Notes under the pieces: model-generated | The model's database searches: none | Told to the model about the DNA's origin: nothing | The model's input: only the letters and a program-made list of their open reading frames with translations | In this document: piece by piece, positions 8,094 to 15,043 of the stretch | Numbering within the stretch: position 1 is the first letter of the stretch | How the letters are laid out: every line of letters starts with the position of its first letter | Position numbers and translations under genes: made by a program | DNA from: CAYXVU01 sp964468725 | GTDB lineage: Bacteria > Acidobacteriota > Blastocatellia > UBA7656 | Assembly (NCBI GenBank): GCA_964468725.1 | Contig: CAYXVU010000064.1 | Coordinates: 1 to 27,021, forward strand | Length of the DNA: 27,021 nt | Direction of reading: 5' to 3'

Positions 8094-9572
8094 TCATCCG
8101 TTTTCGAGTCTCTCTTTGAGCAGTTGATTGACCATCTGCGGATTGGCTTTGCCGCCGCTCGCTTTGATCGTCTGCCCGACGAAGAAGCCGATAAGCGTGA
8201 TCTTGCCGGACTGATATTGCTCAAGCTGTTTGGGGTTGGCCGTGATGACCTGTTCGATCAAAGCGCGAATCAGCGCTTCGTCTGAGACCTGCGCGCCGCC
8301 CAAACTCTCAATCACCTCTGCGGCAGACTTGCCGGATTTGTACATTTCGACCAACGCATCTTTGGCCATTTTGCCGCTGATCGTGCCGTCATCAATTTTG
8401 CCAATCAACCCGGCTAATGCCGCCGCGCTCACCGGGCTATCGCTGATTGTCGTATCGCTATATTTCAACTCGCGCAGTAATTCGTTGAGAATCCAGTTGG
8501 CGGCTCCCTTCGCGTTGCCGCTGGCTTGGGCGACGGCTTCGTAATACTCGGCCAGCGCGCGCGAGTCGGTCAGCGCCGCCGCATCGTCAGGCGACAGAGC
8601 ATACTCGCGAATCAGTCGCTGCCGTCGCGCTTCGGGCAATTCGGGCAGGGCGGCTTCGACTCGGCGGATGGCATCGCGGCTGACGGCGAGCGGCGGCAAA
8701 TCGGGTTCCGGAAAGTAGCGATAGTCATGGGCTTCCTCTTTCGAGCGCATCGAGAAGGTCTTCGCCGCTTTCTCGTTCCACAAGCGGGTCTCCTGCACGA
8801 TGCTTTCGCCGCCTTCGAGAGCAGCGATTTGCCGGTCAATCTCGTAGTCTATGGCGCGTTGCAGAAACCGGAAGGAGTTCAAGTTTTTCAATTCGACCTT
8901 CGTGCCGAAGCGTTCCTCGCCGCGCAACCGCACCGAGACGTTGGCATCACACCGCAAGTTACCCTCTTCCATACTGCCTTCGCATACCTCAACATATTGC
9001 AGGGTACGACGCAGGTATTGCACATAGTCGTAGGCTTCCCACGACGAACGGAAGTCCGGTTCTGAAACGATCTCAGCCAATGGCGTGCCGCTACGATTCA
9101 AGTCCACATAGGATTTGCTGGCCGACTCCGGCATCCCTTCGTGCAGCGATTTACCGGCGTCTTCTTCAAGGTGCAGGCGGGTAATGCGAAACCGTTTCAT
9201 CACCCACTCAACGGGCTGACCGGCATCGTTGCGCGTAGCGGTCGGAATCTCGACCCATCCGCCTTCGGAGAAGGGACGGTCGTATTGCGAGATTTGATAA
9301 CCCTTCGGCAAATCGGGATAGAAATAGTTTTTGCGCGAAAAGACTGACTGCGGATTGATCGTCAAGTTGAGCGCCAATGCCGCGCGCGTTGCCATCTCGA
9401 TGACCTGACGGTTTAAGACCGGCAGCGCGCCCGGCAGCCCCAAACAGACCGGGCAGGTGTTGGCGTTCGGCTCATCCCCGAAGCGCGTCGCGCACCCGCA
9501 GAAGATTTTCGAGTCGGTCTTGAGTTGCGCATGAATCTCAAGCCCGATGACCGCTTCATACTTTTCTCTCAT
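8094..9572 (-). CDS. gatB: Asp-tRNA(Asn)/Glu-tRNA(Gln) amidotransferase subunit B
   Basis: GatB binds the misacylated Glu-tRNA(Gln) or Asp-tRNA(Asn), activates the side-chain carboxylate with ATP and amidates it with ammonia delivered from GatA. The 492-residue length matches the family. Visible hallmarks are the start YEAVIGLEIHAQL, the zinc-site cysteines in FCGCATRFG and NTCPVCLGLPG, FYPDLPKGYQISQYD, LHLEEDAGKS, YVDLNRSGTPL and GNLRCDANVSVR. The C-terminal YqeY-like tail includes GKITLIGFFVGQTIKASGGKANP. GatA and GatC are not beside it, so the subunits are scattered. A putative promoter sits about 110 bases upstream. Confidence 0.98.
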   Translation of the reverse strand: MREKYEAVIGLEIHAQLKTDSKIFCGCATRFGDEPNANTCPVCLGLPGALPVLNRQVIEMATRAALALNLTINPQSVFSRKNYFYPDLPKGYQISQYDRPFSEGGWVEIPTATRNDAGQPVEWVMKRFRITRLHLEEDAGKSLHEGMPESASKSYVDLNRSGTPLAEIVSEPDFRSSWEAYDYVQYLRRTLQYVEVCEGSMEEGNLRCDANVSVRLRGEERFGTKVELKNLNSFRFLQRAIDYEIDRQIAALEGGESIVQETRLWNEKAAKTFSMRSKEEAHDYRYFPEPDLPPLAVSRDAIRRVEAALPELPEARRQRLIREYALSPDDAAALTDSRALAEYYEAVAQASGNAKGAANWILNELLRELKYSDTTISDSPVSAAALAGLIGKIDDGTISGKMAKDALVEMYKSGKSAAEVIESLGGAQVSDEALIRALIEQVITANPKQLEQYQSGKITLIGFFVGQTIKASGGKANPQMVNQLLKERLENG

Positions 9573-9683
9573 AGCTTCCGGATGACGGGAAAGAGGCTAT
9601 CGTGGAAGGCCGAGCCATGAATCTCGATCTGAAAGATTCGTTACTTGTCCTCCCTCCTTTATCTCCTATGTAAATTGACGGTC

Positions 9684-9711
9684 AGTATACCATCTGCCCT
9701 GCGCGCTTGAA
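9684..9711 (-). promoter_or_regulatory. Candidate sigma-70 promoter for gatB
   Basis: On the minus strand TTCAAG (9711-9706) and TATACT (9689-9684) are separated by 16 bases. The -10 box matches the consensus at five of six positions; the -35 box is weaker. It would start a leader of about 105 bases before the gatB ATG. Confidence 0.45.
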
Positions 9712-9803
9712 TAGGCGAGCGAATGCGCCGCCTACAGGAGGCAATGGAATGATCGGAGCCATTCAATTTTCAGAGCCATGATTGAGGAGAAAAATTAGAC
9801 TGC

Positions 9804-9869
9804 GAGGGAGCGCAGATTCGATGGCGATTCAGGCATCGAGTGAGACTCTCCTCATTCATCCGCTCCCTC
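9804..9869. other. Potential structured element with nested hairpins
   Basis: GAGGGAGCG (9804-9812) pairs perfectly with CGCTCCCTC (9861-9869). Inside it TCGATG (9818-9823) pairs with CATCGA (9834-9839), and GAGT/ACTC around 9838-9848 can form another small loop. It lies upstream of the promoter predicted for the molybdoenzyme gene, so it may act as DNA or belong to a longer transcript. Confidence 0.35.
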
Positions 9870-9936
9870 AGCGTTCCGCTCGGATCGAGGGTTAATTGAC
9901 CCTGCGGAATGAGTGACAGGGAATAATTGCGCTGCC

Positions 9937-9965
9937 TTCGGCGATCTTCTCCGTGAGGGTATAAT
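9937..9965 (+). promoter_or_regulatory. Candidate promoter for the molybdoenzyme gene
   Basis: A perfect TATAAT lies at 9960-9965, with TTCGGC 17 bases upstream as a poor -35 box. It would start transcription near 9972, about 40-45 bases before the likely start codon. The weak -35 box suggests dependence on an activator, but no site is recognised. Confidence 0.42.
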
Positions 9966-10010
9966 GCGAATCGGAGCCGTCGTCGGAAGCGAGCGGCGCA
10001 GCGAAGCGAG

Positions 10011-11597
10011 TTGCAAGTGGAGATTCTGAAACTCGACATCCAAAAGACCGAGCCGGACAGGTTGTCCGAACGCGAAGTGCGCTTTCAAGCCGCATTGTTG
10101 GCTAGTCTGGCCAGCCTTGCCGTCGCCTTGCTCCTGCGGTTTGGTTTCGATGCGCCTCTGGTGCCGGAGCTGGTCGTGCAACTCTTTTTCGCCATCGCGC
10201 CCATTTGGATGGTGGAGATCGCCGTCGGTCTGCTCGGCTCGTTTGCCAAACACCTCGCCTTTCTCGCCTGTCTTGTCCTCTATCTTCTGGCGCTCATCGG
10301 TGCAGCCATGGGCTATTTACAATACCTCGGCGCGCGCCCTTCCGCGCAGCGTAGTCGTTGGTCGGCCATCGCCTTCGGCGTTGCCGTGTGGCTGATGACG
10401 ATCTTGGCGTTGCTGCCGCTGCTCGATGTTGGCCTGTTTGGTCGCTACTTGCCGCAAGGCGCGATTTACGCATCGCTCACTCTTCTGCTCGCGCATCTGG
10501 TCTATGGCGTGACGTTGGCATTGGTTGCGGTCATCTACATCGAAAAACCGGAGATTGCCGCACGCCATGAGAGATGGCTTGGTCGGCGTCGCGTGCTGCG
10601 TGCTATCAGCTATGCGGTTGTTGGCGTCGCCCTCTACGATATGGGCGGCTCGCTGTGGACATCGCTCTTTCTGCGCGGCTCCGGCAGAGTGAAGAATGGC
10701 GACGGCGTCTTTCCCAACCTCAATGGTCTGGCGCTTGAGGTTACGCCGACGAGCGATTTTTATGTCGTCTCGAAAAATCCCTTCGACCCGCAGGTTGACC
10801 GCGAACGTTGGCGGCTGGAGATCGGAGGACTGGTTGCCACGCCGCTCGCTTTTACGTATGACGAACTGCGCGCCCTGCCAGCGATTGAAGAATACGCGAC
10901 CTTGCAATGCATTGATAATCAAGTAGGCGGCGATTTGATTGGCAATGCGTTATGGCGCGGCGTGCGCCTCAAAGATTTGTTGGCGCAGGCCGGTGTGCAA
11001 GAGAGCGTTATAGACATTGTATTGACGGCTAGCGATGAATACCGCGATTCGATTCCGTTGGCGCGCGCCGTCAGTGAAGGCGCACTGCTGGCCTACGAAA
11101 TGAATGGCGAACCCTTGACCAAAGAGCATGGCTTTCCCCTGCGCCTGATTGTGCCCGGCATCTACGGCATGAAAAATGTGAAGTGGATCAAAAAGATTGA
11201 AGCTGTGAGTTATGACTTCAAAGGTTACTGGCAACGTCGCGGGTGGGATGATCGCGCCGAGTACAAAACGATGTCACGTATTGACGCGCCCGCTGCGGGG
11301 GTGCAAGGTGCGACGACGATTGCCGGTATCGCCTTCGCGGGAGATCGCGGCATCAGCAAAGTTGAAGTGTCAACCGACGGCGGCAAGACTTGGGAGGCAG
11401 CGATGGTCAAAGATGCCTTATCGCCCTATTCGTGGGCGTTGTGGCAAAGGGCTTGGCAACCAACGCGTGCGGGCAAGCAGGTTATCATCGTGCGCGCCAC
11501 CGACGGGCGCGGGGTGACGCAAACGGCGCAGTCTGAACCCGTCGCGCCGAGCGGCGCCAGCGGCCATCATCGCAAGAGCGTCGAAGTCGAAGGTTGA
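10011..11597 (+). CDS. Membrane-anchored sulfite-oxidase-like molybdopterin oxidoreductase
   Basis: The 528-residue protein has an N-terminal membrane region with about five or six hydrophobic helices (roughly 26-44, 52-76, 82-107, 117-139, 150-176 and 197-215). It then has a sulfite-oxidase-type molybdopterin domain (about 238-405) and a C-terminal dimerisation domain of immunoglobulin-like fold (about 410-510). Cys300 in EYATLQCIDN is the expected thiolate ligand of molybdenum. Other family hallmarks are GGLVATPLAFTYDELRALP, LTKEHGFPLRLIVPG and YGMKNVKWI. Enzymes of this group oxidise sulfite or reduce S- or N-oxides; the true substrate cannot be read from the sequence. The membrane helices may pass electrons to or from a cytochrome or quinone, which is inference. 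The start is unclear: TTG at 10011 or GTG at 10017, both with weak ribosome binding sites. Confidence 0.9.
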   Translation: MQVEILKLDIQKTEPDRLSEREVRFQAALLASLASLAVALLLRFGFDAPLVPELVVQLFFAIAPIWMVEIAVGLLGSFAKHLAFLACLVLYLLALIGAAMGYLQYLGARPSAQRSRWSAIAFGVAVWLMTILALLPLLDVGLFGRYLPQGAIYASLTLLLAHLVYGVTLALVAVIYIEKPEIAARHERWLGRRRVLRAISYAVVGVALYDMGGSLWTSLFLRGSGRVKNGDGVFPNLNGLALEVTPTSDFYVVSKNPFDPQVDRERWRLEIGGLVATPLAFTYDELRALPAIEEYATLQCIDNQVGGDLIGNALWRGVRLKDLLAQAGVQESVIDIVLTASDEYRDSIPLARAVSEGALLAYEMNGEPLTKEHGFPLRLIVPGIYGMKNVKWIKKIEAVSYDFKGYWQRRGWDDRAEYKTMSRIDAPAAGVQGATTIAGIAFAGDRGISKVEVSTDGGKTWEAAMVKDALSPYSWALWQRAWQPTRAGKQVIIVRATDGRGVTQTAQSEPVAPSGASGHHRKSVEVEG

Positions 11598-11991
11598 CGA
11601 TTGGTCAGCGAAGGTAAGGCAGCCCAACCAAAGTGCGCGTTTCTCTTGAGAAGGATTGATAACCGACTTGACCCTTCCTTTGCTTGTCCGTGAGTTTGCC
11701 GGTGAGCAATCGGCTAGCGATAGAGCATTCCTCTGAGACTTTGCAAACGGTTTCTCAAGCAAGCCTTCGAAGGAGCGATGGCCTGCGCTCAATTGCTTGG
11801 TAACGCTCTGTTCGACTCCTGCCCGATGTTCGACTCTTCTCCTCATCATCTTAGCCACTGGAAGACGGATTGACTGTGACCCCTTCAACTTTTGATCTCC
11901 TTCATCTTGCCTTGCCGCTTGCTCAATCGAGGCATAGATGGCAGTCTTCAACTTTCAATTTGCAACCGGTGACCATTGACCATAGCTTTTC
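11598..11991. other. Intergenic region upstream of bchI, no gene seen
   Basis: This 394-base stretch lies between the molybdoenzyme gene and bchI. A 177-codon frame on the minus strand crosses it but overlaps the upstream gene and resembles no family. I saw no clear promoter, terminator or riboswitch, although the bchI promoter should be here. Confidence 0.5.
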
Positions 11992-13068
11992 ATGAAGAAA
12001 CCGAATCCAACTCCGTTGCCTATCGAACCGATGTCGCGTGCCATCTATCCCTTCACCGCCATCGTCGGGCAAGAAGAGATGAAGCGGGCGCTTTTGCTAA
12101 CCGCGATTGACCCACACCTCGGCGGCGTCGTCATCTTTGGTCATCGCGGCACGGCGAAATCAACTGCTGTGCGCGCGCTCGCTGGTCTGCTGCCGAGGTT
12201 CATCAAGGTCAAAGATTGTCTCTACGCCTGCGACCCCGATTGCGTAGCCGACCTGTGCGCGGATTGTCGTGCCCGACTAGCCCGCGAAGGGAATTTGCCG
12301 CGTCAGCGTGCTCGCGTGTCGGTTGTTGATTTGCCGCTCGGCGCAACGGAAGACCGTGTCTGCGGCACGCTCGATATTGAACGCGCTCTGGTCGCCGGAG
12401 TGAAAGCCTTCGAACCGGGTCTGCTGGCGCGCGCCAATCGCGGCTTTCTCTACGTCGATGAAGTGAACTTGCTCGAAGATCACTTGGTTGATGTGCTACT
12501 GGATGCCGCTGCCAGCGGTATCAATGTTGTCGAACGCGAAAGCATCTCGGTCACTCATCCGGCGCGCTTCGTTCTGATCGGTTCGGGCAATCCCGAAGAG
12601 GGCGAACTCCGACCCCAGTTATTAGATCGCTTCGGTCTGTTCACCGAAATAGCCACTCTCACAGACCTTGACCAGCGCGTTGAAATTGTCGAGCGGCGAG
12701 ACCGATTCGAACGCAATAGCGCGGGCTTTCAACAGGAGTTTCAGGCCGAACAGATGCGGTTGCAGCGGCGCTTAATGAGAGCCAAGAAGCGGTTGGCTGA
12801 GGTGCAAATCGAACGCGCTTTGCTTAAACAGATCGCTCGGCTGTGTGTCGCGCTGGAAGTAGACGGCCATCGCGGCGAGTTGACGATTGCGCGCGCGGCT
12901 CGTGCCCTGACAGCCTTTGAAGGGCGCACACTGGTCACCGCGCACGATGTGCGACGAGTTGCCGTTATGGCTTTGCGCCATCGCTTGCGCAAAGACCCGC
13001 TCGCCCCCATCGAGTCAGGTGCGCGGATTGAACAGACGCTGGCAGTGGTCTTCGCCGAACAAAGCTGA
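11992..13068 (+). CDS. bchI: Magnesium chelatase ATPase subunit I
   Basis: BchI is the AAA+ motor of Mg chelatase, which inserts Mg2+ into protoporphyrin IX at the entry to (bacterio)chlorophyll synthesis. The 358 residues carry Walker A (GHRGTAKS, 50-57), Walker B (FLYVDEVN, 152-159), the family stretches VDLPLGATEDRVCGTLDIERAL (112-133, read in two parts), KAFEPGLLARANRG, HPARFVLIGSGNPEEGELRP and LLDRFGL, and sensor 2 near HRGELTIARAARAL. The length is normal. Five cysteines sit close together at 76, 80, 84, 89 and 92 in the loop after Walker A; similar Cys-rich loops occur in some bacterial I subunits and may bind metal. bchD begins 39 bases downstream. A possible second start is Met14 (12031). 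The near identity of motifs to BchI rather than CobS makes the chlorophyll role likely. Confidence 0.95.
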   Translation: MKKPNPTPLPIEPMSRAIYPFTAIVGQEEMKRALLLTAIDPHLGGVVIFGHRGTAKSTAVRALAGLLPRFIKVKDCLYACDPDCVADLCADCRARLAREGNLPRQRARVSVVDLPLGATEDRVCGTLDIERALVAGVKAFEPGLLARANRGFLYVDEVNLLEDHLVDVLLDAAASGINVVERESISVTHPARFVLIGSGNPEEGELRPQLLDRFGLFTEIATLTDLDQRVEIVERRDRFERNSAGFQQEFQAEQMRLQRRLMRAKKRLAEVQIERALLKQIARLCVALEVDGHRGELTIARAARALTAFEGRTLVTAHDVRRVAVMALRHRLRKDPLAPIESGARIEQTLAVVFAEQS

Positions 13069-13107
13069 GAGTCAAGGAAAGACGATGCCGACCCGCTGAG
13101 TTGCCAG

Positions 13108-14997
13108 ATGATGCAGATGAACGCACGACAACGAAAACCCATTGGCGAACCGGCTGTGTCAGCCGTCTGGCTAGGGGGTGAATGGCTCAAACAAGCTCTG
13201 CTGTTGTTAGCTATCGAACCTCGTTTGCAGGGCGCGATGGTGAAGGTCGGGAAGGGAAGCGAAGGCGCTCTGCTGCTGCAACTCTTTCGTCGCCTGATGC
13301 CGCCTGCAATGCCTTGGGTGACTGTCCCCCTCAATGTAACGGAAGACCGTTTGCTCGGCGGGGTTGATTTGGAACAGACGGCGAAGAGCGGGCAACGACA
13401 AACGGCTGTTGGACTGCTCGCCGCTGCGCATCGAGGAGTGCTGACTGTCGCGCATATCAATTTGCTGGATGCCAATTCGCTGGGTCAGATTGCGGCGGCA
13501 CTGGATGCCGGTGTGGTGCAACTAGAACGCGAAGGGCTGAGCCAACAGTTTCCCGCGCACTTCTCTTTGCTAGCGACTTACGATGCGCAGGGTGACGAGG
13601 TTAGCTCGCTGTTGCGTGAGCGCGTCGGCTTGTTGGTCGAAGCTGCGCCGGAAGATTCGCTGGAAGGGCGTACAGCGAGGCTTCAGCAATTGCTTGATGA
13701 GACGGACAGCGCCGCCGCTTTCGACTCGGAACTGGTCGCTCTGCGCTTGCGAATCCACGAAGCGCGGCGGCATCTGCCCAACGTGCGGGTATCAAAACGA
13801 ACCTTGAGAACGCTATCGGAACTCACTTGGCAGTTGGGCATTGAAGGCCATCGCGCCGATTGGTTTGCGCTCTGTGCAGCGCGCGCCCATGCTGCCCTTC
13901 AAGGGCGCAAGACCCTTCACGATGAAGACCTTCTGGCAGCTATCTACCTCGTGCTTCTGCCACGCGCCATAACCGTGCCTTCGAATGAGGAACACCGCGA
14001 GCCGCAGGTCGAAGAAGAGCACACACCGAACCGCGAACGTCCACAGCGCCGGGAGACGACCGACACCGCGCATAATGATGATGATGCGAGCGAGACAGTA
14101 CAGGATTGGTTGCTGCAAGCCATAGATGCGAGGTTGCCTGATGATGCGCTGCCGACTGCGCGTCTGCAAACTCGTCGGCAAAGTTCGGGGAGACGCATTG
14201 CGGCCAGCAACCGCGCAGGCGGGCGGTACGTTCGGGCAACAGCCAGACGCGCGAGCGAGTCGAAACTCGCCATTGATGCTACCCTACGCGCCGCCGCTCC
14301 CTGGCAAGGTCTTCGACGCAGCGCAGAACGTGCCCCTCAAGGCGTGAAGATTACGACCGACGATTTGCGATTCAAACAGTTTCGCCGACGCTCCGGCATG
14401 CTCTTCATCTTGGCAGTGGATGCCAGCGGCAGCATGGCGGCCAATCGCTTTGCGCAGGCGAAAGGGGCGCTCATCCGACTCTTGCAAGAGGCCTATCGGC
14501 AACGCGACAAGGTTGCGCTCATTCGGTTTCGCCATGACGACGCGCAGGTTTTGCTGAGGCCGACGCGCAGCGTCGAGTTGGGCAAGCGACTGATTGACGC
14601 CTTGCCTGCTGGCGGCGCGACGCCGCTTGCCAAAGGTCTGCTGCGCGCCTTGGAGCTGGCGCGAGCCGCTTATGCCAAAGATCGTATGCCCGCCGTCATT
14701 GTGTTGTTCACCGATGGCCGCGCCAATGTTGCCTTACGACGCAAGGCTGGAGGGAAGGCGAGCCTGCAACGTGCAGAGATCGAAGCCGAATTGCAACAGT
14801 TGGGCGCAATTTTGCAACGCGAAGCCATCAGTTCGCTGGTGGTGGATACAAAGTCGCGGTTTGTTTCGACCGGCGAAGGGCAGCGGCTTGCCGAGTGGCT
14901 GGGCGGACGCTACATTTATTTACCGCGCAACGGCGAGCTTACACGTGAAAAGTTGTTGCCGACAGACCGCAGGCAAGAGAAGCGAATAAAAAGATAG
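13108..14997 (+). CDS. bchD: Magnesium chelatase subunit D
   Basis: BchD forms a two-tier ring with BchI and links it to the catalytic H subunit. The 629 residues show an AAA+ like N-terminal half (about 15-290) whose P-loop is degenerate (KVGKGSEGAL instead of GxRGTAKS) and whose Walker B is lost, as is usual for D subunits. An acidic and Pro/Arg-rich linker follows (about 292-330). A C-terminal von Willebrand A domain (about 430-620) has an intact metal site: DASGSMA (438-444), Thr505 in GGATPLAKG and Asp536 in FTDGRAN. The length is typical. ATG at 13108 is followed by further in-frame ATGs, so the exact start may be 13108, 13111 or 13117. It lies between bchI and bchH with gaps of 39 and 46 bases, so the three are probably one operon. 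Confidence 0.94.
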   Translation: MMQMNARQRKPIGEPAVSAVWLGGEWLKQALLLLAIEPRLQGAMVKVGKGSEGALLLQLFRRLMPPAMPWVTVPLNVTEDRLLGGVDLEQTAKSGQRQTAVGLLAAAHRGVLTVAHINLLDANSLGQIAAALDAGVVQLEREGLSQQFPAHFSLLATYDAQGDEVSSLLRERVGLLVEAAPEDSLEGRTARLQQLLDETDSAAAFDSELVALRLRIHEARRHLPNVRVSKRTLRTLSELTWQLGIEGHRADWFALCAARAHAALQGRKTLHDEDLLAAIYLVLLPRAITVPSNEEHREPQVEEEHTPNRERPQRRETTDTAHNDDDASETVQDWLLQAIDARLPDDALPTARLQTRRQSSGRRIAASNRAGGRYVRATARRASESKLAIDATLRAAAPWQGLRRSAERAPQGVKITTDDLRFKQFRRRSGMLFILAVDASGSMAANRFAQAKGALIRLLQEAYRQRDKVALIRFRHDDAQVLLRPTRSVELGKRLIDALPAGGATPLAKGLLRALELARAAYAKDRMPAVIVLFTDGRANVALRRKAGGKASLQRAEIEAELQQLGAILQREAISSLVVDTKSRFVSTGEGQRLAEWLGGRYIYLPRNGELTREKLLPTDRRQEKRIKR

Positions 14998-15043
14998 ACA
15001 TCTTCCTTTGCCGATGTGGTGACGGGCTGCCGCTTGTATTTTT

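Larger units (their letters stand above)
9573..10010. other. Divergent intergenic region between gatB and the molybdoenzyme gene
   Basis: No coding frame here looks real. It holds the gatB promoter on the minus strand, a three-part hairpin structure at 9804-9869 and a plus-strand promoter at 9937-9965. I checked by eye for a molybdenum-cofactor riboswitch, given the downstream enzyme, and could not match one. Confidence 0.55.

Noticed and set aside
8074..8096. Terminator after gatB
   Set aside because: TGACCG and CGGTCA can pair across the gatB stop codon, but the stem is only six bases and no T run follows.
11418..11951. 177-codon frame on the minus strand
   Set aside because: It overlaps the 3' end of the molybdoenzyme gene, has no recognisable domain and no good ribosome binding site.
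11598..11991. Cobalamin riboswitch upstream of the chelatase genes
   Set aside because: The B12-box words are absent, as far as can be judged by eye.
12741..13475. 244-codon frame on the minus strand
   Set aside because: It is antisense to bchI and bchD and is Ser/Arg-rich in the manner of shadow frames.
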